From: Apiosordaria backusii
Taxonomy: Eukaryota > Ascomycota > Sordariomycetes > Sordariales > Lasiosphaeriaceae
Length of the DNA stretch: 64,000 nucleotides
Direction of reading: 5' to 3'
NCBI GenBank assembly: GCA_030549205.1
Contig: JAUKTV010000006.1
Location: 2,808,501 to 2,872,500 of the forward strand
In this document: piece by piece, positions 47,352-57,818 of the stretch
How the letters are laid out: every line of letters begins with the position of its first letter
Position numbering within the stretch: position 1 is the stretch's first letter
The notes under the pieces: generated by a model
Told to the model about the DNA's origin: nothing
The model's input: the letters and a program-made list of their open reading frames with translations, nothing else
Database searches by the model: none
Program-made: the position numbers and the translations under genes

Positions 47352-48569
47352 TTAAGATGCATCGTGGCCTGTGGCGCTGTTGAGAAGCTCTTTCAGCCTG
47401 TGCCTCCTTTTCTTTCCACCACGCTTCCTCGTGTTGTTTTGCCCCTTGGCAATTCCTGAGGCCTTGTTGACCCCATTCTTGACACCGCTCTTCACTGCAG
47501 ATACTGTCGCTGCAACCTTTTAAAGTGCTTTGGCGCCTTTTCCTGTCACCTGCTGCTTCCCTGCCTGGGCCTGAAGAAACAAGGCCCTGACGGATGGGTA
47601 TGAGCTTTGATACTGGACAGGCGTATTCTTATGCACGGTGCCGTTTACCGAGAATACTGGCTTGTTTTGCCTGCGTGCCATACCGCAAATCTTGTCCACA
47701 TGGTCATGGGGCGTAATGTTATCATGACCAGGTAGCCAGTGGTATTCCACCGTGAGGCTGTGGAGGTTGTATTTGGCGCGGAGCCTCAGCAGGGCCTCCT
47801 CTGCATCAAGGACTTGTCTCAATAACTGCTTTGGTCAGGGTTTCAGTTTCAGAATATTCCTTTAGACCACTTGGGGCGGCGAGCTTTGCCTGTTCGAGCC
47901 GCTCTTTCTGCAATGCAATTAGCAGACTCTGGCAATCTGAATACACGTCCACCCCGATATTTCTAGGTCTTTCAATCACCTTGACCAACCTCGACTTCCA
48001 CATATCGCATATTTGCTCTTCAGCTTTGTTCAATCCTTCTAAAAGTGCAACAGCCTCAGTATTCGCACTGCCGAGGGCTGGATCCATTGGCCATGCTACG
48101 CCAACCCTTTGCCCATGTTGCTTATTCCCGGGTCGGTACATATTGAACGAAACAGCGTATCCTCCGGGCTTTTGCATGCCGGCTTCAACTGTCTCCGCAG
48201 ACCCATCACAAAATACACTTATGCGGCAATCCTCCGCAGTTGAGACATGCTGCACACCCTTAAGAGCGTGTTTCTTGGCAGACTGATGCACAAATGTCCT
48301 TGTCCATCCAATGTCGACTGTGGGTTGTTGGGATGACCTTTGAAGAGGCTGGGACGGAGGTCGAGCCTGTTTGGATGATGGTATTAGGGGATGGGACAAA
48401 GCTCGATCTGTTTGGATGAGGGCTCGGATGGTGGTATGACCGGTTCAGATGATATTTGCGGGCGCTTGGATGACCTTTTAGTGTGCTCGGATGGGAATAC
48501 CTCGCTTGGCATCGAAATATTATCGTGTGCTGCTGGAGACAGGACTGTTAGCAAACGCTCAAACCGCAT
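47352..48569 (-). pseudogene. broken third copy of the RNase H-fold gene
   Basis: Reading the minus strand, the core matches the intact gene: DCRISVFCDGSAE, GYAVSFNMYRPG, VGVAWPMDPALGSANTEA, VDVYSDCQS. Near 47826 one extra base shifts the frame. Skipping it restores TLTKAVLRQVLDAEEALLR, then VEYHWLPGHD and FSVNGTVHKNTP, aligned without gaps to the intact copy. An in-frame TAA at 47518-47520 follows GKGAKAL. The same frame then runs on through a basic tail (NNTRKRGGKKRRHRLKEL) to TAA at 47352-47354, as in the intact gene. The N-terminal Ser/Pro-rich part (MRFERLL, from ATG 48569) sits in another frame across a direct repeat around CATCCAAACAG. The four acidic active-site residues remain. At least two, probably three, lesions make it a recent pseudogene. 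Confidence 0.82.
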
Positions 48570-49447
48570 AAGGGGATAGCGTTAGTACACGGTCAGATAC
48601 AAAACATCATATCAAATTATAGCATTAGAGAATGTCCGAAACAAACAACAAACCATCCAAACACAATGTTAGTGAATGCTCAAAAGCCGCACAAAGCCAA
48701 GCTGAGCTTTGCTTTCAAATGGATAGGTGTTGTCAAGTGTGTCAGATCCGCCGCTGTGTTCGGAGATCATGCCATTAAGCATCCCGACGCTACTGGAAAT
48801 TCGGTTGCTGAATTCAGGTTGAAGATTTGCCGAAGTCCAGTCTTCGATCCACATTCGAGGGTACTCGCAATCCCTAGCAAGCTAATTTGGGAATCGAAAA
48901 GGCCTTCTAGCCAGTTCTTAATGAATAAATCAATACTGGCGTTCTTTCCCCTGAGTGAAAAGATTGGAAGACAGGGAAAACTCTGGCCGGCTGACAGCAA
49001 GAATATGACCGGGCTTGTCTTTCGCGCTGGAGACTGTCGCAGACGTGAGTTCTTCTCACTTCTTGGACCGTGATACTTGAATCAAGAGTCGAGGGAATAT
49101 TGAGGAGACGGTATAGTGTGTAAGGTAGTGCGGAATGGTAGGTAGGTATTTGGCATTATAGCGATGTAAACGCCAAAGCCCTTGGCATAACACCTTGGTG
49201 GCAGGTTTCCTGTTGCATATGGTAAGTGTTTGCCGACAACTGAGAGATAGGACCTTGTGAACTCACCAATGTGTGGCCGGTTAGGCGAGGTAAGGTAGCC
49301 GAGAATAATGCCACGCTGGGCATAATATTTCGATAAGGGGCGGCACAAGTACCATGCTGCTGGCCGTTCGAAAGATTCGATCACCACAACGGATATGTGG
49401 TGGTTTCACATGTTTCACTGAGCCAGCAACGAAGACATAGAACTTAC
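48570..49447. other. region without a confident gene
   Basis: Minus-strand frames at 48669-48854, 48767-49000 and 49082-49387 may contain further exons of the hypothetical gene starting at 49777, but no splice path is compelling. No domain is recognised. Confidence 0.35.
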
Positions 49448-49777
49448 TGGAAGAAATTTTCGAGGAGTTGGCGGCTGCGACGTGGTGTCGACTCCAAGTT
49501 TGTCATGGATGCCGATATACCCACTGGGAGTCTTGATCGCGGCATGCACTCTCTCGCCTGCTGGTAGCTTCTGTGCCGTTGTTGTAGACTTCGCGGTGAT
49601 CTTCGCATACTCCGCCTTCTTCTCCACGTCATTCGCATCCCTCGCCTCCCGCGCTTCCTTCGCCTCCAACGCCTTCTTCTCCTTCTTCGCCTGCTTCTTC
49701 GCCTTGCCCTTCGCCACCTTATCCATCACCTCCACCTTCTCAACCACCCCCACAGCCCCATCCACTGGCTGAGACAT
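49448..49777 (-). CDS. first exon of a charged hypothetical protein
   Basis: From the ATG at 49777 (MSQPVDGAVG) the frame runs 110 codons to a GTAAGT donor at 49447, with the codon complete at the junction. It is Lys/Ala/Glu-rich (KAKKQAKKEKKALEAKEAREARD), probably a charged helix, then KTPSGYIGIHDKLGVDTTSQPPTP. I do not recognise it. Downstream minus-strand sequence near 49240-49360 (IILGYLTSPNRPHIG) could be a second exon. The Lys/Ala helix faintly recalls the linker of the RNase H-fold protein, without other similarity. Confidence 0.4.
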
Positions 49778-50165
49778 CCTGAGCAACTGCCCGTTGAGAG
49801 TCTTCCAACTCTTACTTGGCCTTTCAGCAAGCTGAACTAGAGTATCTGACCATACAGTCAGACACTAGACTTTTCAGAGAATTCCGAAACTCGCAAAACG
49901 GTCGCCCTATCAGTCAACAACCTCCCTCGAACTGCTCGATGACCGAAGTCACGCCGCGAAAACAGTCGAATCGCCTACTCGTCCGAAAAACAAAAGATAA
50001 GTCAAAGACTTATCAACAATGCTATCGAGTGAAAAATTGCCGAAATTCGCGGTGGTCTGTCACAATTTCTCTGGTGAGAGAAAAGAAGAAGAAAAGAGGA
50101 ACAAGAAAAAAAAGCAGCCACCAAAGTGTTTTGGCAATCCTGGGTGGTCTATGCGTTACGCGCCC
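49778..50165. other. intergenic, left flank of the TIR element
   Basis: Upstream region of the hypothetical gene. Composition drops sharply to AT-rich after about 50220, inside the TIR element. Confidence 0.45.
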
Positions 50166-50167
50166 TA

Positions 50168-50268
50168 CTGTGCCTTACATACGAAACGACGTTCTAGCCC
50201 AAGCGTTTTTTACCAAGCTTCTAATCTAACTTAATATACATATTCAATTAACCAAAGGCCTGAATATA
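50168..50268 (+). repeat. left terminal inverted repeat
   Basis: It begins CTGTGCCTTACATACGAAAC and pairs with 56831-56929. The best-conserved part is the outer ~70 bp. Confidence 0.8.
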
Positions 50269-50515
50269 GAAAACAGTAAATAAAAGGCATTATAAAGGCC
50301 TAGCAATTAAACTAATATATATTAATAGTATATAAAATATTAAAATATTAATTATACTTATTTTAAATTACTTTTATTATAGTTATAATAATAATTAATA
50401 AATCTATATATAAGTAAAAAAAATGACTATTCAATTAAAAAGCTAAGTTAATATTAAGTACCAAAGTAGAAACGCTATTATAGTACTATTGAAGTTAAAA
50501 ATTAAAATTGCTAGC

Positions 50516-50670
50516 GTCGCTTCGTTCGTCAGTCGCGTGGCCCTTCGCTGCGCTACGGGACGCTTCCTTCCTCACTCTCGCTCCTGGCAATTTTGACACG
50601 GGCACGAATTTCATGTGCGTATGTGGAGAGCAAACTCAATTGGGGTCAAGTGGGGAGTAAACGAAGCGAC
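50516..50670. repeat. subterminal inverted repeat at the Helitron 3' end
   Basis: The 11-bp GTCGCTTCGTT at 50516-50526 is the exact reverse complement of AACGAAGCGAC at 50660-50670. The 3' hairpins of Helitrons are thought to act as termination signals for rolling-circle transfer. The loop (about 130 nt) is longer than the classic short hairpin. Confidence 0.55.
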
Positions 50671-50759
50671 AATAACCTGTCCGGAGGCCAACAATCCCGT
50701 GTTCTGCTGAAGACTGTTTATTACAACTACAGCTAAACCTACACAACTAAATCTTCTCT

Positions 50760-53700
50760 CTACACAGTAAAGCCATCGCTTGTATCGCTCGAGTCATCCT
50801 CCTCTTCCATGTCAGAGCTATCGGAGCTCATATACCCGCCTATGTTACTCGACCCAACCTCCTCTTCCTGTGGACCCAACCGCTGCAGCCTCCTTGTCTC
50901 GTAATCAGCTATCTTCAGTTGCATGCTCCGTATCGGATCTTCGCAATATATCCTACTCCGATCAAACGGCGACTCAAACATCAGGCCATCCAGTGTTTTG
51001 ACCCTGGAAACAGCTACGTAGGACAGGCCGGACGCGAACTCTGGCTCGGAGATGTCACAAACCACCTTGTCGAGAGTGATGCCCTGTGACTTGTGCACCG
51101 TGATGGCGTAGCACACAAGCAGTGGGAACTGCTTGCGGAGGCCGGTGCCAGCCCCAAGAACAAACACGTGTTGGACCCTGAGGATTGGAACCACCGGCCT
51201 AGCCCCATCACGAAGCTCTTCCCCGCTAGGCAACAGGAACGGCGGCCCGGTGTAGTTGTCAAACGCTACCATGATAACCTGCGGTGGGTCGTTTTCTACG
51301 TTGGCTCCCTCCGCCCACGAGATGTCGTATACGGTGCCCTGCGCACCGTTCACGAGGCCAACGTTGGCCCAGAGATTCCTCGTCAGCATAACCCGGCAAC
51401 CAATACAAAGAGGCAATCGTTTGACCAGGTTGCCGGCGTCGGAGGACTTGACCCTGTCTGCGCCGGCGCCCTCGTGCGTCGCGTTCACCTGGACAACCGC
51501 CCTTCGCAGGCCCAGAAGGTGCCGATGGTTATACTCTTCAACCTGCGCCTTGACGGGAAAGATGCGGAGGGCGTTATCAAAAGCCTCCACCTCGGCCGGG
51601 GGTAGCTTGATCGCACATCTCGAGGTGAGAAGCTCCCACGACGGAATGGACACCTTCGCCTGCCTCAGTTCCTGCAGGGCCTGCCGGAACAGAGCCTGGT
51701 CCTCACCCTGCTGGCGCTGGACCGTGGATAAGAACACCGACTTGTCGAACGAAAGGTATACGTTACGGCCGACAATCTCCATATCCCGCAAGTCACCCGC
51801 CGCAGAGTATAGCGGCTTGCTCATGACAGGGGGGAGCTGGAAGAAATCGCCTATGAGGATGACGCTGAGCCCACCGAGATACTGCTCGCGGCGCTCGGGG
51901 AAGATCTCACGGAGCCGCCGATCGATCCAGGCCAGATTTTTCCGCCCCAGCATGCTCTTCTCGTCGATGATGAGGTAGTGGATCGGCCTAAACTGTCGCT
52001 GCAGGGAGCTGAGGACCGTTGGGGTTTCCGAGAGCGGGCGGTAGTTGCCGTCCACCGGGAGCCGGAAGAGGGAATGGAGGGTCTGGCCCGTGATCTGGTT
52101 GCTGGCTACACCGGTAGGCGCCGCCCGGATGATTGGCGAGGGCTGGCCGCGCCTGGCTGCTTTGGCTTGCAGGCGAGAGGAGATCACCTTCACCATGTAC
52201 GACTTGCCGGTCCCTCCGCCCCCGTCCACCTGGATCCGGAGCGGGGCTGGGTTCTGACCTCGGTTGGTTGCCCTGTAGTGTCCTAGAATGGCGTCGTACA
52301 CCAGCCGCTGCTCGGTGTTAAGAGTGTCACAGGCCTCGCGCGGGAGCTGCTCGACGTTGTAATTGCCGGGAGAATCCCCCCGGAGCTCGGTCCAATAGGT
52401 TCCGTCGTTAAACAGCTCGTGGGAATAAAGGCCGATGTGGCGGGTCCAGTCGTAGTTTACGTCGATGTCGCGGCGGCCGAGTAAATCTGCCTCCTCCTGG
52501 GGAAGCTCGAGGTCAGGTACCATACGTGCCATCTCGTGCCAATCCTCAAGGGTGATATCAACCACATCACCGCCAGGCTCAAACAGCTCCTCGTCAGGCT
52601 CGGGTTCCTCCTCGTCCTCGACGCCATAATGGTCGTCGGGGTGGTCGTGATGAATGGCGCAGTGCCTGTAGGCGACCTCGTAGGTTTCAAACAGCAGGTT
52701 GTCGGCTCGTAAAAGATCCGTGGGTTGGCGGTGAGGATGGTTAAGCAGGAGCTTAATACGGCAGAAATTAGGCCACTGCTGGTGCGAGCGAACAGGCTTG
52801 TATCTGGGGTAGTAGTACAAAACCCTGGGCCGCGCAGGAGGTTGCCACACAGCCCATCTCGAAGGATCGCGGGCCTTGAAGTTCCAGTTCTCAAGGAAGT
52901 CAAAGTACGTCACCTCCTCCATGTGTGCCGGCCGGTTGAGGTATTTGTCGTAGACATTCGAGGATTCCTCGACTTCGCCGTCAGCAGTGATGTCGATGGG
53001 CCGGGCGTGTCGCTCGCGGGGCCGGCAGTCCACGCTCTGCACCACCCGGCTGTCGTCCTGGAGAGGAAGGCCCAGCAGGATGTGGCAGATCTCCTGCGCG
53101 GAGTAGTCCCTCTCACCCACCAGCTTGTTCATCAGCTTGGATACGAACGAAAGCATGGGGTTGCGGTCGGAAACGTAAGGCATTATGCCGCGGGCGATCT
53201 GCGCGTACGTGTTGGTCTGGGCCTCCGACTTGCTGCAGTACTTTGCAGCGTAGTTGATCACAGCCTGTACGCCGGTGCAGGGCGAGCAGTCAGTGTTGGC
53301 GAGCCAGCAGAGCGAGATCATCGGGTTGTACTGGTTCATGTGGGTGTCGTTTCTCTCGGCCTCGAAATGCCACCATTTCGTACCTGCTCTCCTAACAACA
53401 CCCGCAGCTGGCCGCTCGGGGCGGGGAAAGAGGAACCGGCATGTTGGCTGCGGCGGGGGTTGCTCTGGCTCACCGGCCTCACCGGCTTCTGCTCGGGCTG
53501 CCGACTGTCTGGCCCGCTCCGCATCTCTCTTGGTTAGGCGGAGGCAGTATGTAGTGGAACAATGGTGCCGCTGGCATCGGTTTACAATACGGTTGAGCCA
53601 CTCCCAGGTAATCTCGGTCTCGAGAGGGTCTACGGACAGGGGATTGCCCTCGTCCGCGCCCTGGTCCCGCTGTGGGTTCAGGGCTGTGATATGGTAACCC

Positions 53701-56125
53701 CAGACCGTCGCAAAGTTGTCTCGTGTATCTTTCGTCGACATGTCGGGATCCGGGCTCCCATTGAACCAATACAGCCCATGGGCGTGGCTGCTGCCGCGGC
53801 CTTGCCACTCGTAACGGTACCAATAATCTTCCAGGTTGAACTTCTTCTCGAGCACAATCTTCCGGAACAGCTTGTTGCGAGAGTGGAAGTGCCAGGCTGC
53901 GATATGCGGGTTCTCACGCAGCAACTGACGTGACTTAGCCATACGCGCACGCTCGTCCAGAACCTTCCATTCTTCGTACTCGGGCATGTGCCGGTATAGG
54001 CTCTGCCAATGAAGGTCGGCTGGGCTCTGGGTGATGAAGGCAGCTGGGACGCCAAGGCAGTGGGCAAACGCCTCACACTCACGCCGCCGGCGATACCAAA
54101 AAGGACGGGTGCCCTTAATCACACCCGCAAAACGCGAGATACGATTTAAGATCGCTTGAGCTTCTGGCTGTTCGGGGTCGGCCAGAGCTCGCTGGAGGTC
54201 CTCCTTGGTAAGCGGCGTGCGATGGTGCTTACTGACATAGAACTTGCTGTTGCTGCGTGCTTGCTGACGCATTAGCGTGTTCAAGGCAATAAAGCGAAAG
54301 CTGTGGTGCCTAGCGAACCGGCCATCCTCCCACTTTATGGCATGCTCAATATAATCCTGGTAGGATATATTGCGTTGCCTGGGCTCAACAAAATCCGCAA
54401 CGCCCTGGGGAAATAAGGTGGGGCAGGCCAAAGAAAGCAGTGCGTACTTCTGGTTAAATTCATCCAAAGGCGTACGACGGATAGATGGCATGGGTAGCTG
54501 GTGTGCCGAGTGCGGGTCGGCGTGTCGTAGGGGGACCCGTTCGGTATCCTCAGCGACGGTGTTGTCGACACGGCCCTGGAGTTGATTAAGCTCAGTCTCC
54601 TGGATGAGCAGGTTGGGCACTGCGGCTTCGTCGATAACCTCAGAATCTTCCAGCTCTGGCTCCTCGACCGGGTCAACATCAGGGCCAAAATCGGCAGGCA
54701 AACCCGAGGTCTCGTCAACTTCATGGATGCTTAGCTGGTCGAAGACGTTGCCATCTTCGGGGAGCTGGGAAAGATTGTCGTGATTCAAAGTAAAGTCTCG
54801 GTAGCCTGGGTGGTTGAGGGAAAGAAACTTAAGCCAGGCCTCTACTGCGGCGCGGCGGACGCGGAATCGTCGGCGGAACTGCCGATCCATCCGGGCCACG
54901 TTCTCGGAACCACGAGGCCGAAGGATAACGACATCGAGGTCTTTGGGTAGCAAAGGGAGCTCACTATATACCTTGCCAACGTCACGCAAGAAGTGTACAA
55001 CATGCCCACGATACTTATACTGCTGCCCACGAACCTATGTTTTGTCAGTTACCAAACCCTTTGCTTCCATCCTCGTTACGTACTGTAAATACATTGACGC
55101 TGACGTGCACCCGCGCAATAAACATCTCCTCCAACGGCTCAAGCCTGGGCAGATCATTAGGTACAGGGCCAAAATCCAGCTTGTTCGCAGCCGAAAAGAA
55201 AAAAGGCTCGTCCTGACGCTTCTTATCATCCTTATCGTGGCAACGCTTGCAGATCCTATCCCCTTTGAGCTCCATGTCGAACCACCGCTCTTTGCACCGT
55301 GGGCAGTATTGCATCTGCTCGGCAGCAAGTGCCCTGTCGAATTCTGCCTTGATGGCGAGGTCTTCCGCGGTTAGAGGCGACTCCTAATCGGCCCCTGTAA
55401 ACTGAGGGGGAGGCTCGTCGAATTCGCGGGGAGCTGGTTGGGGGGAGGAGCGTCTGCGTGGTCGGCCGCGAGGAATTCGGTCAAGGCGCGGTCGTCCTCG
55501 GCGACGGCCACGAGCAGGTGTGGACGGTGAGGGTGGTGGCCGTCGCTGTGGAACTAGAGATCCCACGCGAGGCACTTCATCGTCAGCTTCCATCTCTTCC
55601 TCAGGCTCTCTCGGCTGAGCAGAGGGTGGGAGGTCGGTGGCGGGGTCCTGGATCTCTTGTTGCTGGCGAAGCAAGCCACTCATCGTCGGGGTCTGGGAAG
55701 GTTCTTCACCATGGCGACGCTCGAGGCGATGCCGTCGCTGGATGTACGAGATCTCGCTGCGAGCAGCAGCCATTTCGGGAGTATCCGTACTGACACGGCC
55801 GCCTTCGCGGTATCGCTGGGCAAGGATCGTATGGGTGAGATTCTGGCGAGGCGCAACCGCTGGATCTTGTCCGCCGGCTATCGCAGCTGCTCTGGAAATG
55901 CGTGCAGCCGACGCGGTTACCTAGGAATAAGGTTAGTAAAGCAACGGAGGAAGATAGAACTGATAGACTCGCCTGTTGCCTCGTGCGATTACGGCAATCC
56001 GAGCAATTGACGACGATCCTTCGAGGGCCTCGTACCGACCAGAATTGGTCGCTGGGCTTCTCTACGCGGCAAAGATAGCAAACTTTGGAAGAAACCACCT
56101 CCGCCGCACCCGCCTCGTCCGCCAT
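50760..56125 (-). CDS. Helitron Rep/PIF1-like helicase transposase, with one in-frame TAG
   Basis: Three exons: 56125-55973, 55920-55084 and 55034-50760. Intron 1 is GC-AG (GCGAGT, ACTAAC, CTAG; 52 nt) and intron 2 is 49 nt (GTACGT to ATAG). Exon 1 holds a CxxC pair (CYLC, CSDC) and exon 2 AT-hook-like RGRPR motifs, then a zinc finger CPRCKERWF..CKRC. An in-frame TAG at 55384-55386 interrupts exon 2, with family-like sequence on both sides. Translation could also start at ATG 55314. Exon 3 has the helitron-like N-terminal domain. Its Rep motif is EWQGRGSSHAHGLYW (the HxH of HUH nucleases), and INYAAKYCSK carries the candidate catalytic tyrosines. A SF1B PIF1-like helicase follows, with GGGGTGKS, LIIDEKSM, TVHKSQG and YVAVSRVK. 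It nicks and unwinds DNA for rolling-circle transposition. Apart from the TAG it is intact. Confidence 0.9.
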
Positions 56126-56645
56126 GGATACTGAATAGGCCGGCCATAACGGGCAAACAATACCACAGAGGAAAGGAGCGTCGGTTAGAAATGACGGATA
56201 GTGAATGAAGGCGTTGGGGTGCGATTGAGGTCTGCGGTGCGATCGATTGTTGGATGAAGAATGGAGGAAATGGAAATTCGCGGTAGGAGAAATTTGAAGT
56301 GGGAGGAATTAAATTTGACGCGGGGGGTCAAAGGCAAAGTGGGGCATTCTTGTGGAAGGCAGTGTGGGGCAAGGCGCGTAATCACGTGCAATGCGCGCAA
56401 TCGCCCGGGCGCACCCAAACACGATCTCAAACCGTATTCAAACGCCTGCATGTCAGCCATTTCGTGGACCTTCAGAAATCGGATTTCAGATCTAGATTTG
56501 CCATACAGTTACGCACAGAATGGTACCGGTTGCATAAGTTTTGGAGGTGGTGCCGAATTGGACCCACTCTCCGGTAGCCCCCGACCAATCTCTCTTGAGC
56601 GATAAGACTCTTATCAATTTTGTATGCGATTTTTTGGAAGTTTGG
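56126..56645. other. Helitron 5' non-coding region
   Basis: This is upstream of the Rep/helicase gene on the minus strand and inside the element. It probably holds its promoter. No gene is supported. Confidence 0.5.
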
Positions 56646-56695
56646 CAGGAATATTGTCCTCCGGACAGGAATATTGTCCTCCGGACAGGACAATT
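56646..56695. repeat. 20-bp tandem repeat at the Helitron 5' end
   Basis: Two perfect copies of CAGGAATATTGTCCTCCGGA (56646-56665, 56666-56685) are followed by a partial third, CAGGACAATT. The core TCCGGA is palindromic. The motif CCTGTCCGGAGG (minus-strand reading) also occurs once at 50676-50687, near the other end, in the opposite orientation. Confidence 0.85.
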
Positions 56696-56830
56696 TTAAT
56701 AACTAACATACTACAATATAATTAAAAAGAAAGAAATTACTAATATAGTAAATATTAGTATAGAATATATTATATATAGCTTTTTTTCTTCAGTACAAGT
56801 ATGTAGGTGTCAATAATTGCTAGTTGAATG

Positions 56831-56929
56831 TATATTTAAGCTTTTGGTTGATATTTGCGTATGTTAAGTTAGATTAGAAGCTTGGCAAAAACGCTTAGGC
56901 TGGAACGTCGTTTTGTATATAAGGCACAG
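56831..56929 (-). repeat. right terminal inverted repeat
   Basis: On the minus strand it reads CTGTGCCTTATATACAAAAC and onward, matching the left repeat with mainly C/T and G/A differences and a one-base indel in a T run. Confidence 0.8.
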
Positions 56930-56931
56930 TA

Positions 56932-57393
56932 GTTGACAAGCGGCCCTATATTTCCAAGCGTAGTCTTGACAATTAAAACATGCAGGTTTTAGTGGCAAAC
57001 AATAAGTCAATTGCACTATAGAATATAGATATAAAATAATAGGTTAGATCTATACATTAAGAAAATATAAAAAGAGATCTTCAGCTATTTTAGAATTTCC
57101 TTAATTGGCCTTATAGGCTCCTGATTTATCTTTTTATATCTAGCTATCTACTGTCTTATTATATTTTAAAACTACTAATTATAACCTGCCTATTTCTATT
57201 AGGATCAATTGATACTATCCCTACAACCCTATCTAGCTATATATAGAACTTGATGGAATGTCACCATGGCACTGCTCAATGTAGGTGCAAAGTTGATAAT
57301 GTTGTGAAAGTGGAAGCCTAGCTACTTGGCTAGATATCTGTAGTGCCAGGTTATATGACTTAAGAATTGTGTCTATATATATCCTTACAATAC
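56932..57393. other. AT-rich spacer between two transposons
   Basis: Moderately AT-rich sequence with no gene or clear repeat. It ends with AATAC directly before the LTR. Confidence 0.4.
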
Positions 57394-57818
57394 TGTCACA
57401 GACCAACCATATAGCACGGCCAGGTGGAGACTGCAGCTAGCCATGTCTGCCAATCGGAGGAAGGAGACACGGCGGCAGGGCTGCAGGGTAGGGCAAGGCT
57501 CACTGCTTGGCAAAGGTGAGCCGGATCACCAGGCTCACCAGGTGAGCATGGTGAGTTCTGAGGGATCACCACCGATCACTAGTGAGCCGGAGTGATCCAG
57601 GTACGGAGGTACTTAGGGATTCATGGTCTATATATACGGGGGAACTAGATAGCTTGTAGATAGTTCCGCAGTATGCAATCACAGCTTGTATCCACGGTAT
57701 CTTGTGTTTACATTGAGACATCTTGTTGTGCACTGTTTAGCTGCACCGAACCATTATTATCAGAAGTTACCTTCAACTGTGTATCCCTTTCAGAGGTTCT
57801 GATCAGGGGTTCGTCACA
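57394..57818 (-). repeat. LTR of 425 bp, not RIP-mutated (3' LTR or solo LTR)
   Basis: On the plus strand it starts TGTCACAGACC and ends GGTTCGTCACA; on the minus strand it starts TGTGACGAACCCC and ends TGTGACA, a proper TG...CA pair. A TATA-like TATATATA near 57632 and several GGTGAGC/GATCACC repeats lie within. AATAC stands on both sides (57389-57393 and 57819-57823), which would mark a solo LTR. However, the minus strand also reads AAAGGGGGTATT directly before the LTR, as a polypurine tract before a 3' LTR would. Confidence 0.8.

Larger units (their letters stand above)
50511..56690 (-). mobile_element. Helitron (rolling-circle transposon), GC-rich and nearly intact
   Basis: A 6.2-kb GC-normal block is embedded in AT-rich flanks and encodes a Rep/helicase on the minus strand. 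Read on the minus strand it can start TCCTGTCCGGAGG (56690) and end CGACGCTAG (50511), matching the 5'-TC and CTRR-3' ends of Helitrons. GTCGCTTCGTT (50516-50526) and AACGAAGCGAC (50660-50670) form an inverted pair near the 3' end, and CCTGTCCGGAGG recurs near both ends. The exact ends are uncertain because the flanks would rejoin as G|C rather than the usual A|T. It shows no RIP, implying recent or single-copy arrival. Confidence 0.75.
50168..56929. mobile_element. TA-flanked terminal-inverted-repeat element (Tc1/mariner-like MITE) carrying a Helitron
   Basis: About 100-bp inverted repeats lie at 50168-50268 and 56831-56929. Both start CTGTGCCTTA when read from the outside and continue AAACGACGTTC, AAGCG, then AAGCTTCTAATCTAACTTAA. 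TA dinucleotides flank both outer ends (50166-50167 and 56930-56931), the target duplication of Tc1/mariner elements. Most arm differences are transitions plus a few small indels. Without the Helitron the element would be only about 580 bp, AT-rich and without a transposase. Confidence 0.75.

Noticed and set aside
51256..51978. 240-codon plus-strand open frame
   Set aside because: Antisense shadow of the helicase domain of the Helitron protein.
52725..53537. 270-codon plus-strand open frame
   Set aside because: It is antisense to the Helitron helicase exon in GC-rich sequence, has no domain and shares its span with the conserved Rep-domain region.
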